64,000 bases of DNA, from positions 248,001 to 312,000 of the forward strand of contig NZ_JAMXIC010000001.1 of the NCBI RefSeq assembly GCF_027587375.1. The letters are read 5' to 3'. Source of the stretch: Arthrobacter sp. B2a2-09. Its GTDB lineage: Bacteria > Actinomycetota > Actinomycetes > Actinomycetales > Micrococcaceae. A program made the position numbers and the translations under genes. Below are positions 25,996-34,264 of this stretch, one piece after another; the stretch's first letter is position 1; the number at the start of each line of letters is the position of its first letter. The notes below the pieces were generated by a model that ran no database searches, had not been told where the DNA came from, and saw only the letters and a list, made by a program, of their open reading frames with translations.

Positions 25996-26388
25996 ATGGG
26001 AGCTACGGAAAACGCTGAATTGGTCCGGCGGGGATATGAGGCCTTTAACGCAGGTGATTTGGCGACACTCAGCGAACTGTTCGCGGAGGACGCAGTCTGG
26101 TACGCAGCTGGAAATGGAGTGCTGTCCGGGACGAAGCAAGGACGCGACGCCATCCTGGCGTATTTCGGCGAGCTGGGAGCGCGTTCCCAAGGTTCCTTCC
26201 AAGCGACGGTCCTAGACATCGTCGGCGGAGAAAACCACACTGTGGGGCTTCAGCAAAGCCGCGCTGAAAGTGACGGAAAGACCCTGGACGTTGCAACCGC
26301 CATCTCCTTCGTGCTCCGCGACGGAAAGGTTGTTGAGGGCCGGGAGTTCTTCGAGGACACGGCTAAGGCAGACGAATTCTGGACCTGA
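25996..26388 (+). CDS. SnoaL/NTF2-like protein
   Basis: A 130-residue protein of the NTF2-like (SnoaL polyketide-cyclase-like) fold. The N-terminal helix pair AELVRRGYEAFNAGDLATLSELFAEDAVW is the classic start of this fold, and the C-terminal strands with ISFVLRDGKVVEGREFF complete the cone. The ATG at 25996 is preceded by GGAGAGG nine bases upstream. The fold hosts many enzymes and binding proteins, so function is open. Confidence 0.82.
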   Translation: MGATENAELVRRGYEAFNAGDLATLSELFAEDAVWYAAGNGVLSGTKQGRDAILAYFGELGARSQGSFQATVLDIVGGENHTVGLQQSRAESDGKTLDVATAISFVLRDGKVVEGREFFEDTAKADEFWT

Positions 26389-26490
26389 ATATCGGATTTG
26401 GATCCCGGCAATGAAAACTCATTGACATCCCGAGTAACGGGGTCTATTGCTTGGCATGTCCACACCCATCCACACCAGCAAGGAGCAGAG

Positions 26491-26787
26491 ATGGAAGCCG
26501 CGCCCTACGGAGTCGTGCACTTCTTCCCAGGAGGCACCAAGGACCAATACGAGGCGTCAATTGCCGCTGTTCACCCAGGAGAGGGGCTCCTGCCCGACGG
26601 TCAGACTTTCCATGCCGCAGGCCCGTCGGCCGGCGGTTGGACGATCATGGCTGTCCACGAGTCGAAGGAAAGTTGGGAGAAATTCCGCGACGGCATTCTC
26701 ATGCCGCGCATGCAGGCGGGCATAGAGGGAGGATTCGAGTCGGCCCCTGAAGAGACAGGAGTCGATCTCTACAACGTCATGCCTTAA
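26491..26787 (+). CDS. small ABM-like (dimeric alpha/beta barrel) protein
   Basis: A 98-residue protein with alternating strands and helices: YGVVHFFPGG, then a helix, then GGWTIMAVHESKESWEKFRDGIL, which resembles antibiotic-biosynthesis-monooxygenase-like dimeric alpha/beta-barrel proteins. AGGAG lies five bases before the ATG at 26491. It ends at a GC-rich hairpin. Function unknown. Confidence 0.65.
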   Translation: MEAAPYGVVHFFPGGTKDQYEASIAAVHPGEGLLPDGQTFHAAGPSAGGWTIMAVHESKESWEKFRDGILMPRMQAGIEGGFESAPEETGVDLYNVMP

Positions 26788-26797
26788 CTATTCGAAA

Positions 26798-26826
26798 AGG
26801 CCGCCCCCAGGTCTCGCGGGCGGCCT
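26798..26826 (+). terminator. hairpin terminator
   Basis: A 9-bp stem (AGGCCGCCC with GGGCGGCCT) and an 11-base loop lie 11 bases after the stop of the preceding gene. Confidence 0.65.
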
Positions 26827-26861
26827 CCGTCCATTCTCGCGGAAGTGGAAAGGAAACAGTC

Positions 26862-27209
26862 TTGGCCTCCACAGTGAACTACTTCGAAGTCGGTTCGCCC
26901 GATCCCGAGAGCGCGCGGGCCTTTTACGGCTCACTCTTCGACTGGACTTTCGGTGAATCCTCGCCTGCCAGCTACCAGATGGTGAATGGCGACAAGGGTG
27001 GGCTGTGGGATACTTCCTCGCTCGAGGGAACATCGTGGGCGATCTTCTACGTGCAAGTCGACGATGTGAAAGCCGCAATTGCCAGGGCCGAGTCGCTCGG
27101 TGCGAGTGTAGCCATCCCGTTCGTCGACAACGGCGCGATCGAGTTCGCGCACCTCCTGGACCCGCACGGCAACCGTTTCGGCGTGTGGCGTCCCAAACAG
27201 CCGGGCTGA
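26862..27209 (+). CDS. VOC-family (glyoxalase/bleomycin-resistance-like) protein
   Basis: A 115-residue vicinal-oxygen-chelate fold protein. NYFEVGSPDPESARAFYGS is the typical first module and FYVQVDDVKAAIARAESLGASV the second; IEFAHLLDPHGNRFGVW is the common C-terminal strand pattern. The start is a TTG with AGGAAAC eight bases upstream. Members bind small ligands or metals or act as lyases; nothing here fixes the ligand. Confidence 0.85.
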   Translation: MASTVNYFEVGSPDPESARAFYGSLFDWTFGESSPASYQMVNGDKGGLWDTSSLEGTSWAIFYVQVDDVKAAIARAESLGASVAIPFVDNGAIEFAHLLDPHGNRFGVWRPKQPG

Positions 27210-27262
27210 AGCGACAGGATATTGCGCACGCTTGCGACATTCGATGAAAAGGACGAAGTGCA

Positions 27263-28270
27263 TTGACACTCGAGACATTGCCCGTGATCGATTTCTCCCG
27301 TCTGAATGCAGGCCCGGACGAGGCCTCCCGGTTCCGTGACGAACTGCGCGATGCCATGCATGAGGTTGGCTTTCTCTACCTTGCCGGCCACGGCATCCCG
27401 CAGGAGTTGACGGACGCCATTCTCGACGTGTCGCGCCGCTTTTTCGAGCTTCCGGAGGAAGAAAAACTCGCCATCGAGAATGTCCGCAGCCCCCAGTTCC
27501 GCGGCTACACCCGCGTTGGCGGCGAGCTTACGGACGGCGCGATCGACTGGCGCGAGCAGATCGACGTCGGCGTCGAGCGTGACGCTGTTGAGCCGGGCCC
27601 GGGTGTCGCGGAATATTGGCGCCTGGAGGGGCCCAACCTTTGGCCGGCCGCGCTGCCGGAAATGCGGGAGATTGTCTCGGAATGGACCGAACGGCTGAGC
27701 ACCATCTCGCTGGCCTTGCTGCGCGCCCTCGCAGTTTCCCTCGGCGCGCCCGAGGACACCTTTGATGCGGCATTCGACGCACGGGCTTTCCCTGTCCTCA
27801 AGATTGTGAGATATCCGGGGGAGTCGAACCCGGAACCCAAACAGGGCGTGGGGTCCCACCGTGACGGGGGAGTGCTCACGCTTCTCCTGGTTGAGCCCGG
27901 GAAGGGCGGTCTCCAGGTCGAATATCTGGGGAAGTGGATCGACGCTCCACAAGTGCCGGGGACTTTCGTGGTCAACATCGGCGAAATGCTGGAACTCGCC
28001 ACAAACGGCTACCTCAAGGCGACCCTGCACCGCGTCATCTCGCCGCTTCGAGGCACGGATCGGATTTCCCTTCCCTTCTTCTATAACCCTGCACTTGATG
28101 CGACCATGCCGCAGCTTGCCGTGAGCCCGGAGTTCCAGGCAAAAGCCCGTGGCTTGTCTGTTGACCCCACGAACAGCCCGATTCTGGAAACCTACGGGGA
28201 CAACGCCCTCCGTTACCGGCTTCGGGCCCACCCGAACGTCGTCGCAGAGCATCACGCAGACCTGTTGTGA
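27263..28270 (+). CDS. Fe(II)/2-oxoglutarate-dependent oxygenase, isopenicillin-N-synthase-like
   Basis: A 335-residue non-heme iron oxygenase of the DIOX_N/2OG-FeII family. The N-terminal domain contains EVGFLYLAGHGIP. The iron triad is His199 and Asp201 (GSHRDGG) and His256 (LHRV), and the 2-oxoglutarate-binding RxS is in DRISLPFF. The start is a TTG at 27263. Its stop overlaps the GTG of a lipoprotein gene, so the two are coupled. Substrate unknown: related proteins hydroxylate or desaturate amino acids, flavonoid-like or thymine-type compounds. Confidence 0.88.
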   Translation: MTLETLPVIDFSRLNAGPDEASRFRDELRDAMHEVGFLYLAGHGIPQELTDAILDVSRRFFELPEEEKLAIENVRSPQFRGYTRVGGELTDGAIDWREQIDVGVERDAVEPGPGVAEYWRLEGPNLWPAALPEMREIVSEWTERLSTISLALLRALAVSLGAPEDTFDAAFDARAFPVLKIVRYPGESNPEPKQGVGSHRDGGVLTLLLVEPGKGGLQVEYLGKWIDAPQVPGTFVVNIGEMLELATNGYLKATLHRVISPLRGTDRISLPFFYNPALDATMPQLAVSPEFQAKARGLSVDPTNSPILETYGDNALRYRLRAHPNVVAEHHADLL

Positions 28271-29412
28271 GACTGTTCGTCGTGAACACGCCAGACAGGC
28301 CGGATTGGGGGACTGCCCGATCGAAGATGCTCATCGGCGCTGCAGGCCTGATCCTACTCACGGTCACCGGCTGCGGGGCCGCCGGAACTCCAGGACCCGG
28401 GAGCCAATCCGGCAGCCCAGCTCCAACCGGGCAGGCTACCGCTGGCGCGGCGGACGACCTCAAACTAACCGGAGTTGGGGTCAGCACCGAAACGTCCGCG
28501 CTTTGGTCGAACGTCACCGTGCCAGTCCAGCCCGCAAAAGGGCACTCCATCGCCCAAGAAGGAACAGTGATAGTCGCGGCCGGCGTCCAGGGAGCCAACC
28601 TCGTCGTCGCCAGCAGCGCCGACTCGGGAAGAACGTGGGCGACCCACCAGCACGCTCTCGGGTCACCTGCGCCAGATGCTCTAGACGTCGCCCTTTCAGG
28701 GGACGGCGAGCACTGGCTCGTGGGACCGCCGCATGAAGGCAGCCCAGGAGCAGCGGCAAGCTACACGAAGGCGTACGTCCCGGCAGGCGGCGGCGAACTC
28801 CAGCCCATCACGCTACCCGGGCCGGCCGCTCACGCAGCCTGGGCCGGGTCGACTCTGCTCGTGAGCGGAGGCGCGCATGGAGGCCGCCTGTGGTCCAGCA
28901 CCGACGACGGGCAGTCGTTCAACGACATCAGCGATAGAGTCCAAGGCAGTATTCCTCCAACCGCGAACTCCTACGCTCCCGTGATCGGCGCCGTGCTCCA
29001 GTTCAATGGTGCGGCTGCGCCTGTCCTGCTGGCACAGAACGGGACCGCAAGCACTGCAACCGTCTACACCGCCCGGGACGGGAACACCTTCACCAAGGCG
29101 GTGTCCGTTAACTTAACAGGCATGCAGCCCGGGGCCCTCGACGGTCTCACCAGCACCTACGGAGGCAACGCCGTCATCATGACCGCCCGAGACCAGCTCC
29201 TCGAAATCACCGCCGACGGCCAGCAAAAGACCATCGCGATGACCGGGCTACCGGCCGGTCTCACCACAATTGGAATCGACTTCCGCGACGGCGCCAACGG
29301 GACTGCCAACACCACGGCCACAACATGCTCCAACGGGAAGAACAACTGCATCACCGTCAGCAGTACCTACACCACATCGGACGGAGGAACTACCTGGACA
29401 CAGGCCCACTAG
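28267..29412 (+). CDS. secreted lipoprotein with BNR/sialidase-like repeats
   Basis: A 381-residue protein. The signal region runs through MLIGAAGLILLTVTGC with the lipobox TVTGC, followed by a Gly/Ser/Pro-rich linker. The mature part shows several Asp-box-like turns such as SADSGRTWA, STDDGQSFN and TSDGGTTWT (S-x-D-x-G-x-T-W), indicating a beta propeller of the sialidase/photosynthesis-stability type. The catalytic residues of true sialidases are not evident, so it is likely a binding or structural protein on the outer face of the membrane. The GTG start overlaps the oxygenase stop (GTGA). Confidence 0.75.
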   Translation: MRLFVVNTPDRPDWGTARSKMLIGAAGLILLTVTGCGAAGTPGPGSQSGSPAPTGQATAGAADDLKLTGVGVSTETSALWSNVTVPVQPAKGHSIAQEGTVIVAAGVQGANLVVASSADSGRTWATHQHALGSPAPDALDVALSGDGEHWLVGPPHEGSPGAAASYTKAYVPAGGGELQPITLPGPAAHAAWAGSTLLVSGGAHGGRLWSSTDDGQSFNDISDRVQGSIPPTANSYAPVIGAVLQFNGAAAPVLLAQNGTASTATVYTARDGNTFTKAVSVNLTGMQPGALDGLTSTYGGNAVIMTARDQLLEITADGQQKTIAMTGLPAGLTTIGIDFRDGANGTANTTATTCSNGKNNCITVSSTYTTSDGGTTWTQAH

Positions 29413-29434
29413 CCGCCAAACACGGACGGCGGCT
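29411..29434 (+). terminator. short hairpin after the lipoprotein gene
   Basis: A 7-bp stem AGCCGCC / GGCGGCT with a 10-base loop begins at the stop codon. It is a weak candidate terminator. Confidence 0.4.
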
Positions 29435-29505
29435 CAGTCAGGGCATCGGTCCTCAAGCCGCCGACCTGCTGTGAGACTGACGGTACGGGGCCGGATAATG
29501 GGGCT

Positions 29506-29817
29506 ATGGACTTCGAATTGCTCACCATCCAGGATTGTCCGCACGGCTCCGCGGCCCGGGAACTATTCTCCCGGGCCGTGGAATTGGAAGGGAACGATCC
29601 AGCCTTGATCGCGGCCAGGGAGATCCTGAGCGACGAAGAGGCCGAAGCCTCCGGATTCCACGGATCCCCGACATTCATGGTGGACGGAATCGACCTCTTC
29701 CCGTCGACGGCGGAGCCGGCCATGAGTTGTCGCGTCTACCGAACGGCCGGGGGCCTCTCGGGCCTGCCCAGCCTGGAGTCGCTTCGACAGGCGATCCAGG
29801 CCAGGCTGGTTGCCTAG
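29506..29817 (+). CDS. small thioredoxin-fold-like protein
   Basis: A 103-residue protein. The N-terminal strand FELLTIQDCPHGSAA has a single cysteine followed by Pro, in place of the CxxC of thioredoxins, and GFHGSPTFMVDGIDLFP matches the cis-proline strand region of thioredoxin-fold proteins (SPTF). A second cysteine is in AMSCRVYRT. Similar short proteins in actinobacteria are annotated as thioredoxin-like or alkylmercury-lyase-like. Redox activity is not assured because the CxxC pair is missing. It is convergent with the ferredoxin gene, two bases apart. Confidence 0.65.
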   Translation: MDFELLTIQDCPHGSAARELFSRAVELEGNDPALIAAREILSDEEAEASGFHGSPTFMVDGIDLFPSTAEPAMSCRVYRTAGGLSGLPSLESLRQAIQARLVA

Positions 29818-29819
29818 CC

Positions 29820-30137
29820 TCAGCTTGAGACGGGCACTTCTGCAACCACCGGGTGGTCCCGCCCGAGGTTCCCCAGCGCCGATGCTCCTTGCGGCGATCC
29901 GAGTTCCTCGAAGAACTCCACGTTGGCCCTGACATAGTCTGCCCACTCGTCCGGTACGTCGTCCGAGTAGTAGATCGCCTCGACCGGGCAGACGGGGTCG
30001 CAGGCGCCGCAGTCCACGCATTCGGACGGGTGGATGTAGAGCGAGCGTTCACCTTCGTAGATGCAATCCACCGGGCATTCGTCGATACAGGCTTTGTCCT
30101 TGACGTCCACGCAGGGCTGCGCGATCACGTAGGTCAT
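29820..30137 (-). CDS. fdxA: seven-iron ferredoxin (FdxA type)
   Basis: A 105-residue ferredoxin. The N-terminal half has the two-cluster pattern typical of 3Fe-4S/4Fe-4S actinobacterial ferredoxins: PCVDVKDKACIDECPVDC, then SECVDCGACDPVCPVEA. EWADY and a C-terminal tail follow. It is the last gene of the seven-gene minus-strand catabolic series, six bases after the aldehyde dehydrogenase stop. It may carry electrons to or from the flavoprotein encoded first in the operon; this partnership is inferred from position. Confidence 0.93.
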   Translation of the reverse strand: MTYVIAQPCVDVKDKACIDECPVDCIYEGERSLYIHPSECVDCGACDPVCPVEAIYYSDDVPDEWADYVRANVEFFEELGSPQGASALGNLGRDHPVVAEVPVSS

Positions 30138-30143
30138 GGCGCG

Positions 30144-31619
30144 CTACACACCGGTGTAAACGGTCTTGCCCCAGGTGAAGAAGTCCAGTGCGGACTTGCC
30201 CTGCTCGCGGAAGGTGTTGGTGGAGGAGTCCTTCACGCCGCCGAACGGCACGTTCAGGTCCAAGCCCGCCGTGGGCCGGTTGACCTTGATAACGCCGGCC
30301 TGCGCCCGCGCGGCGAAGTCCGTGGCCAGGGCCAAAGAGTCGGTGCAGATGCCGGCGGTGAGGCCGTAGCGCGAGTCGTTGATCGCGGCCAGGCCTGCCT
30401 CGTAATCGGGGACCTGCAGGACAGCAACCACCGGACCGAAGATTTCCTCCGTCACGGCGGCGTCGTCAAACGCAATGTCGGTGAGGACAGCGGCAGGGAA
30501 GAGCAGCGCACCGGAGGGGTCGCCGTCGTACTCTCCGTGCAGGAGGGTGGCGCCGCGTTCGACGGCGGTGCGCACCGCGGCCTGGTCCTGCTCGAACTGC
30601 TGGCTGCTCACCACAGCGCCCATCTTGGCGCCGTCGAGCCCGTCACCGGCGGTGTAGCTGGCGGCCTCTGCAACAAGGGCTTCGAGGAACGCGTCGCGGA
30701 TGCCAGGCGTGACGTAGACGCGGGAGGTTGCCGTGCACGCCTGGCCCGTGAGTCCGAACGCGCCGGCTGCGACTACGGCGGCGGCTTTCTGCGGATCGGC
30801 GTCGTCGAGCACCAGGACGCCGTTCTTGCCGCCCATTTCAAGCTGGACGCGGGCGCGGCGGGCATTCAGGATTTCCTGGAGTCCGAGCCCCACTTTGGTG
30901 GATCCGGTGAAGGACAGCCCGGCGATGCGGGGATCGCGTGCCAAAGCGTCTCCGACCACGCGGCCCTTGCCGTGAACCACGTTGAAGACACCGGCGGGAA
31001 GCCCTGCGTCCTTAAGGGCGCGGGCAAGGTGCGTCGCGGAGAGCGGGGTGAGTTCGGCCGGCTTGATGACCACGGCGTTACCGCTGATGAGTGCGGGGGC
31101 GGCCTTCCAAGCAGGGATGGCGATGGGGAAGTTCCAGGGGGTGATCAGCCCGACGACGCCGAGCGGTTCGCGCCGGGTGGTGATGGTGGTGTCCGGGAGG
31201 CCGCTGGGAAGTACTTCGCCGGTGGCGGCCCAGCCGAGGGAGCCGAAGAAGCGCAGCACGTCCGAGGCGCGCTTGACCTCTCCCTTGGCTTCGGCGAGGG
31301 TCTTGCCTTCCTCGCGGACGAGGTTTTCGGCGATCGCGCTTTGGCGTTCTGCGAGCAGGTTGCCGGCGGTCATGAGGATGGCGCCGCGGGCGGGTGCTGG
31401 CAGGGCTGCCCAAGCCGGCTGGGCGGCGACGGCGGCTGTGATGGCCGCGTCGACGTCGGCGGCGGTGCCGCTGGGGGAGAGGGCAGCGAGTTCATCCGGG
31501 CGGGCCGGGTTGATTCGCTGGATTTCTGGCTCTCCGGCCCATTCGCCGTTGATCAGGTGCTGCGCTACGGCAACATCCTGGTGGGTGGATGTTGCGGATT
31601 CAGTGGCGGTGGAAGTCAT
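30144..31619 (-). CDS. aldehyde dehydrogenase, 2-oxoglutarate-semialdehyde-dehydrogenase-like
   Basis: A 491-residue aldehyde dehydrogenase. Asn163 (TPWNFP), Glu261 (LEMGGKN) and Cys295 ([10 protein letters not shown]) form the active site. The segments [16 protein letters not shown] and [18 protein letters not shown] resemble enzymes that oxidise 2-oxoglutarate semialdehyde to 2-oxoglutarate. Such enzymes usually act after a DapA-family dehydratase or deaminase, and a DapA-family gene lies two genes upstream in the same operon. The substrate assignment is therefore reasonable but not proven; benzaldehyde-type substrates cannot be excluded. Confidence 0.88.
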   Translation of the reverse strand: MTSTATESATSTHQDVAVAQHLINGEWAGEPEIQRINPARPDELAALSPSGTAADVDAAITAAVAAQPAWAALPAPARGAILMTAGNLLAERQSAIAENLVREEGKTLAEAKGEVKRASDVLRFFGSLGWAATGEVLPSGLPDTTITTRREPLGVVGLITPWNFPIAIPAWKAAPALISGNAVVIKPAELTPLSATHLARALKDAGLPAGVFNVVHGKGRVVGDALARDPRIAGLSFTGSTKVGLGLQEILNARRARVQLEMGGKNGVLVLDDADPQKAAAVVAAGAFGLTGQACTATSRVYVTPGIRDAFLEALVAEAASYTAGDGLDGAKMGAVVSSQQFEQDQAAVRTAVERGATLLHGEYDGDPSGALLFPAAVLTDIAFDDAAVTEEIFGPVVAVLQVPDYEAGLAAINDSRYGLTAGICTDSLALATDFAARAQAGVIKVNRPTAGLDLNVPFGGVKDSSTNTFREQGKSALDFFTWGKTVYTGV

Positions 31620-31682
31620 GGTAATCCTTTTGGCTTTGCAGTTGGGATTGGGCTGTAGGGCGGGTCGGGAGGAGATCAGGGC

Positions 31683-32468
31683 CTACAGGCTCCTGATCAG
31701 GCCTCCGTCGCAGCGAAGCGCGACGCCGGTGATGTAGGAAGCGGGGGCGCTGCAGAGGAAGGCGCCGGCGGCGCCGAACTCCTCCGGTTCGCCGTAGCGT
31801 CGGGCCGGGATGGTCTTGCGCGATTCGAGTTGGATTTCCTCCGGTGTGGTGCCGCGGCGTTTGGCCGCCGTCCGGTCCAGTTCGGCGACGCGGTCGGTAG
31901 CGATGCGTCCTGGCAAGAGCATGTTGACCGTGACGGCGTCGAGGGCCACTTCCGCCGCAAGCGTCTTGAGGTAACCGGCCAATGCTGCACGGCCCGTGTT
32001 GGAGACGGCGAGGTTGGGCAAGGGTGCCACAACTCCGCTGGATCCAATGGCCAGGATCCGTCCCCAGCGCCGCTCCCGCATCCCCGGCAGGATCTTCGTG
32101 ACAAGGGCGTGGTGCGGTTTCACCAGCAACTCGAACGCCGCCGCGATGTCGTCGGCGCCAAGGCTGGCGGCCGCCCCGGGCTTGGGGCCGGGGCCGTTGA
32201 GCACGAGGATATCGATGGGGCCAAGCAGGTCCACGGCGCGTTCGACGGCGGCGGTCACTCCGTCCGGGGTGCTCAGGTCGGCCTCGACAGCCACGGCGCT
32301 GTGGCCGTCAGCCTGCAGCTCCGCCGCGATCTTCTCGGCCAGTTCGCCACGCCGGCCAGTGATGGCCACCCGGACGCCCTCGGCCGCGAGTCCGCGGGCA
32401 ACGGCTAGTCCCAGCCCTCCTGTGGAGGCGGCGACGAAGGCGGTCTTTCCGCTGATTCCGAAGTCCAT
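31683..32468 (-). CDS. SDR-family oxidoreductase lacking the usual Tyr-x3-Lys
   Basis: A 261-residue Rossmann-fold protein of the short-chain dehydrogenase superfamily. The cofactor loop reads [21 protein letters not shown] is replaced by LNGPGPKPG, and the place where YxxxK is expected reads [16 protein letters not shown], so the catalytic tyrosine is replaced by serine and the lysine by arginine. This pattern is shared by a subgroup of FabG-like proteins, but the reaction is unclear. The ATG overlaps the stop of the DapA-like gene by one base (TGATG). It probably belongs to the same pathway as its neighbours. Confidence 0.85.
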   Translation of the reverse strand: MDFGISGKTAFVAASTGGLGLAVARGLAAEGVRVAITGRRGELAEKIAAELQADGHSAVAVEADLSTPDGVTAAVERAVDLLGPIDILVLNGPGPKPGAAASLGADDIAAAFELLVKPHHALVTKILPGMRERRWGRILAIGSSGVVAPLPNLAVSNTGRAALAGYLKTLAAEVALDAVTVNMLLPGRIATDRVAELDRTAAKRRGTTPEEIQLESRKTIPARRYGEPEEFGAAGAFLCSAPASYITGVALRCDGGLIRSL

Positions 32469-33400
32469 CAGAGCGCTCCTGCCGTGTGGGCGGTTGGGGT
32501 AAGCGAGAGATCCAAAGCGCGGGCCGCTTCAGCCAGATGCGCCAGCATTCCGTTCCTGAGGACCTCCGGGAAAGGAGCCGCTGGAGGGCGGACGCCGGAG
32601 TCCTTGATGAGGCCCCGCTCGCGGAAGCACTCCTTCCGGACCGCCAAGGCGATCCCGGCCTGCTGCTCGAAGTTGATGAGCGGCAGGTACGGGAGCAGTG
32701 CGTCCCGGGCGGCGTCGTAACCGCTCGACTGCCAGCCGCGGACGCAGGCAACGAGCGCTTCCGGGTAGGAGAACCCGGTCATGGCGCCGGCAGCGCCGGC
32801 CACCAGCTCGTCAAGAAGCCCTTGACCTCCCAGCCCACCGAATACGGAGACGTCGACGGCCACCGCGAGTTGGGCGATGGCCACACTGGTGGGCGGGGCC
32901 TCGGCCTTGACCGCGATAACGAACTTGCACGCCTGGACCACGTAAATGAGTGCATCCGTGCTGATGCTGACACCGCTGGCCACCGGGTAGTCCTGCAGGA
33001 CAACCTTGGCGCCGGTGGATTGGTGGATGGCATTCAGGTGCGCGATGACCACCTCCGGCCGGGCCGAATTGGCCTGCACCATGACTGCCGCGATCCGGTC
33101 TCCCGCTACGGCCTGGGCAGCGCGGATTTCTTCGACTGCCGTGCCCGTGAAGAGCGAGGTTACACCGACCACGAGAGGCAAACGGGTCTCTTCCACGACA
33201 ACTTCCAACGCCAGGCTGCGCTCCGCTGCGGTCAGGGCAGCGGCCTCGCCGAAGACACCCAGGACAGTCAGCCCTGTGGCGCCGATGGATTCATAGTGCT
33301 CCACTAACTGGGCCAGGCTGTCGGTGTCCAGATCGAGGGTGCTGCCCTGGAATGGCGTGGCGACGACGCCCCACACGCCGGGTGCCAGTGATTCCCGCAT
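32468..33400 (-). CDS. DapA-family (dihydrodipicolinate synthase-like) lyase or aldolase
   Basis: A 310-residue TIM-barrel protein of the class I DapA/NanA family. The start ATG at 33400 has GGAAGGA eight bases upstream. The N-terminus GVWGVVATPF, the Schiff-base lysine in FVIAVKAEAP and the tyrosine in VLQDYPVASG are all present. Instead of the GxxGE/S(T)T motif of true DapA it has LGVFGEAAALT, so a lysine-biosynthesis role is unlikely. With the semialdehyde-dehydrogenase-like gene downstream, a 2-keto-acid dehydratase, deaminase or aldolase role is plausible. Between an enoyl-CoA hydratase and an SDR gene in one operon. Confidence 0.85.
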   Translation of the reverse strand: MRESLAPGVWGVVATPFQGSTLDLDTDSLAQLVEHYESIGATGLTVLGVFGEAAALTAAERSLALEVVVEETRLPLVVGVTSLFTGTAVEEIRAAQAVAGDRIAAVMVQANSARPEVVIAHLNAIHQSTGAKVVLQDYPVASGVSISTDALIYVVQACKFVIAVKAEAPPTSVAIAQLAVAVDVSVFGGLGGQGLLDELVAGAAGAMTGFSYPEALVACVRGWQSSGYDAARDALLPYLPLINFEQQAGIALAVRKECFRERGLIKDSGVRPPAAPFPEVLRNGMLAHLAEAARALDLSLTPTAHTAGAL

Positions 33401-33457
33401 TGGATTGTCCTTCCGTTCGTGCTGAGGTTCGGTGTCTTGCATCTGTTCGTGCTGCAT

Positions 33458-34264
33458 TCAGCGGCCCGGCCACACTGGCGGGCGCTTTTCCTGGAAGGCG
33501 CGCACGCCTTCGGCGGAGTCCTTGCTGTCGAGTGCGGCCATGAGGGCCGGCAACCTGAGGCCGCGGGCTTCCGCGGCGCTCAGGTGGCTGGTCCTGCTGA
33601 CCATTTGCTTGACAGCCCGGACCGAGCTGGGCGCGCAGGCGAGGATCTGGTCCACCCAGCGCTGCACCGCGGCGTCGAGCTCTTCTGTGGGAACCACTTC
33701 GTTGACCAGGCCCATCGACTGCATCTCTGCAGCCTCGGCCTTCCGGCCGGTGAGGAGCATGCTCATCGCTTGGGTGTAGGGGACGCGGCGCACCAGTTGG
33801 TGGATGCCGCCGTCGAGCGCCAAGCGCCCGACGCGCGGTTCGGTGAGGCCGAAGCGGGCCGTGTCCGCGGCAACGACGATGTCGGCGCCGAGCACGATCT
33901 CCATGCCGCCGCCAAGCGCATAGCCGTTCACTCGGGCAATCACCGGAATGTCCAGGCTCGTCCGCAGGCTCAGTCCGCCGAACCCGTTGGGGTCAAGCTC
34001 CGCCCAGTACTGCAGGCCGGTCTTGTCCACGGCAGAGGCGGACATGTCCGCCCCAACGCAGAACGCCCGCGTGCCGGCCCCGGTGATGACGACGGCGCGC
34101 ACGTCAGGATCGGCTTCGACCTGGTTCCAGATGTCATTGAGCCGGGCCTGGGCGCTCCCGTCCACCGCGTTGAGCACGTGCTGGCGGTCGATGACCACCG
34201 TGGCCACGTGGTTCTCGATGGTCAGCGTGACCTGGTCGACCTTCTCTACTGTTGAAGCAGTCAC
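33458..34264 (-). CDS. enoyl-CoA hydratase/isomerase (crotonase) family protein
   Basis: A 268-residue crotonase-fold protein. The oxyanion-hole segments are FCVGADMSA (about residue 72) and GYALGGGMEIVLGADIVVA (about 112-130), and EPRVGRLALDGG follows. The glutamates of classical hydratases are replaced in part: the residue after GGGM is E, but the later site reads VGRLALDGG rather than PExG, so it may be a hydratase with altered chemistry, an isomerase, or a carnitinyl-CoA-dehydratase-like enzyme. Its ATG overlaps the stop of the CoA-transferase gene (ATGA). Confidence 0.88.
   Translation of the reverse strand: MTASTVEKVDQVTLTIENHVATVVIDRQHVLNAVDGSAQARLNDIWNQVEADPDVRAVVITGAGTRAFCVGADMSASAVDKTGLQYWAELDPNGFGGLSLRTSLDIPVIARVNGYALGGGMEIVLGADIVVAADTARFGLTEPRVGRLALDGGIHQLVRRVPYTQAMSMLLTGRKAEAAEMQSMGLVNEVVPTEELDAAVQRWVDQILACAPSSVRAVKQMVSRTSHLSAAEARGLRLPALMAALDSKDSAEGVRAFQEKRPPVWPGR

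Noticed and set aside
25824-26240. A minus-strand open frame overlapping the SnoaL-like gene
   Set aside because: The plus-strand NTF2-like protein has clear fold features and a ribosome site; the minus-strand reading has neither.
29853-31658. A roughly 600-codon open plus-strand frame opposite the aldehyde dehydrogenase and ferredoxin genes
   Set aside because: Gly/Asp/Val/Arg-rich sequence typical of antisense frames in GC-rich DNA; it covers two genes that are well supported on the other strand.
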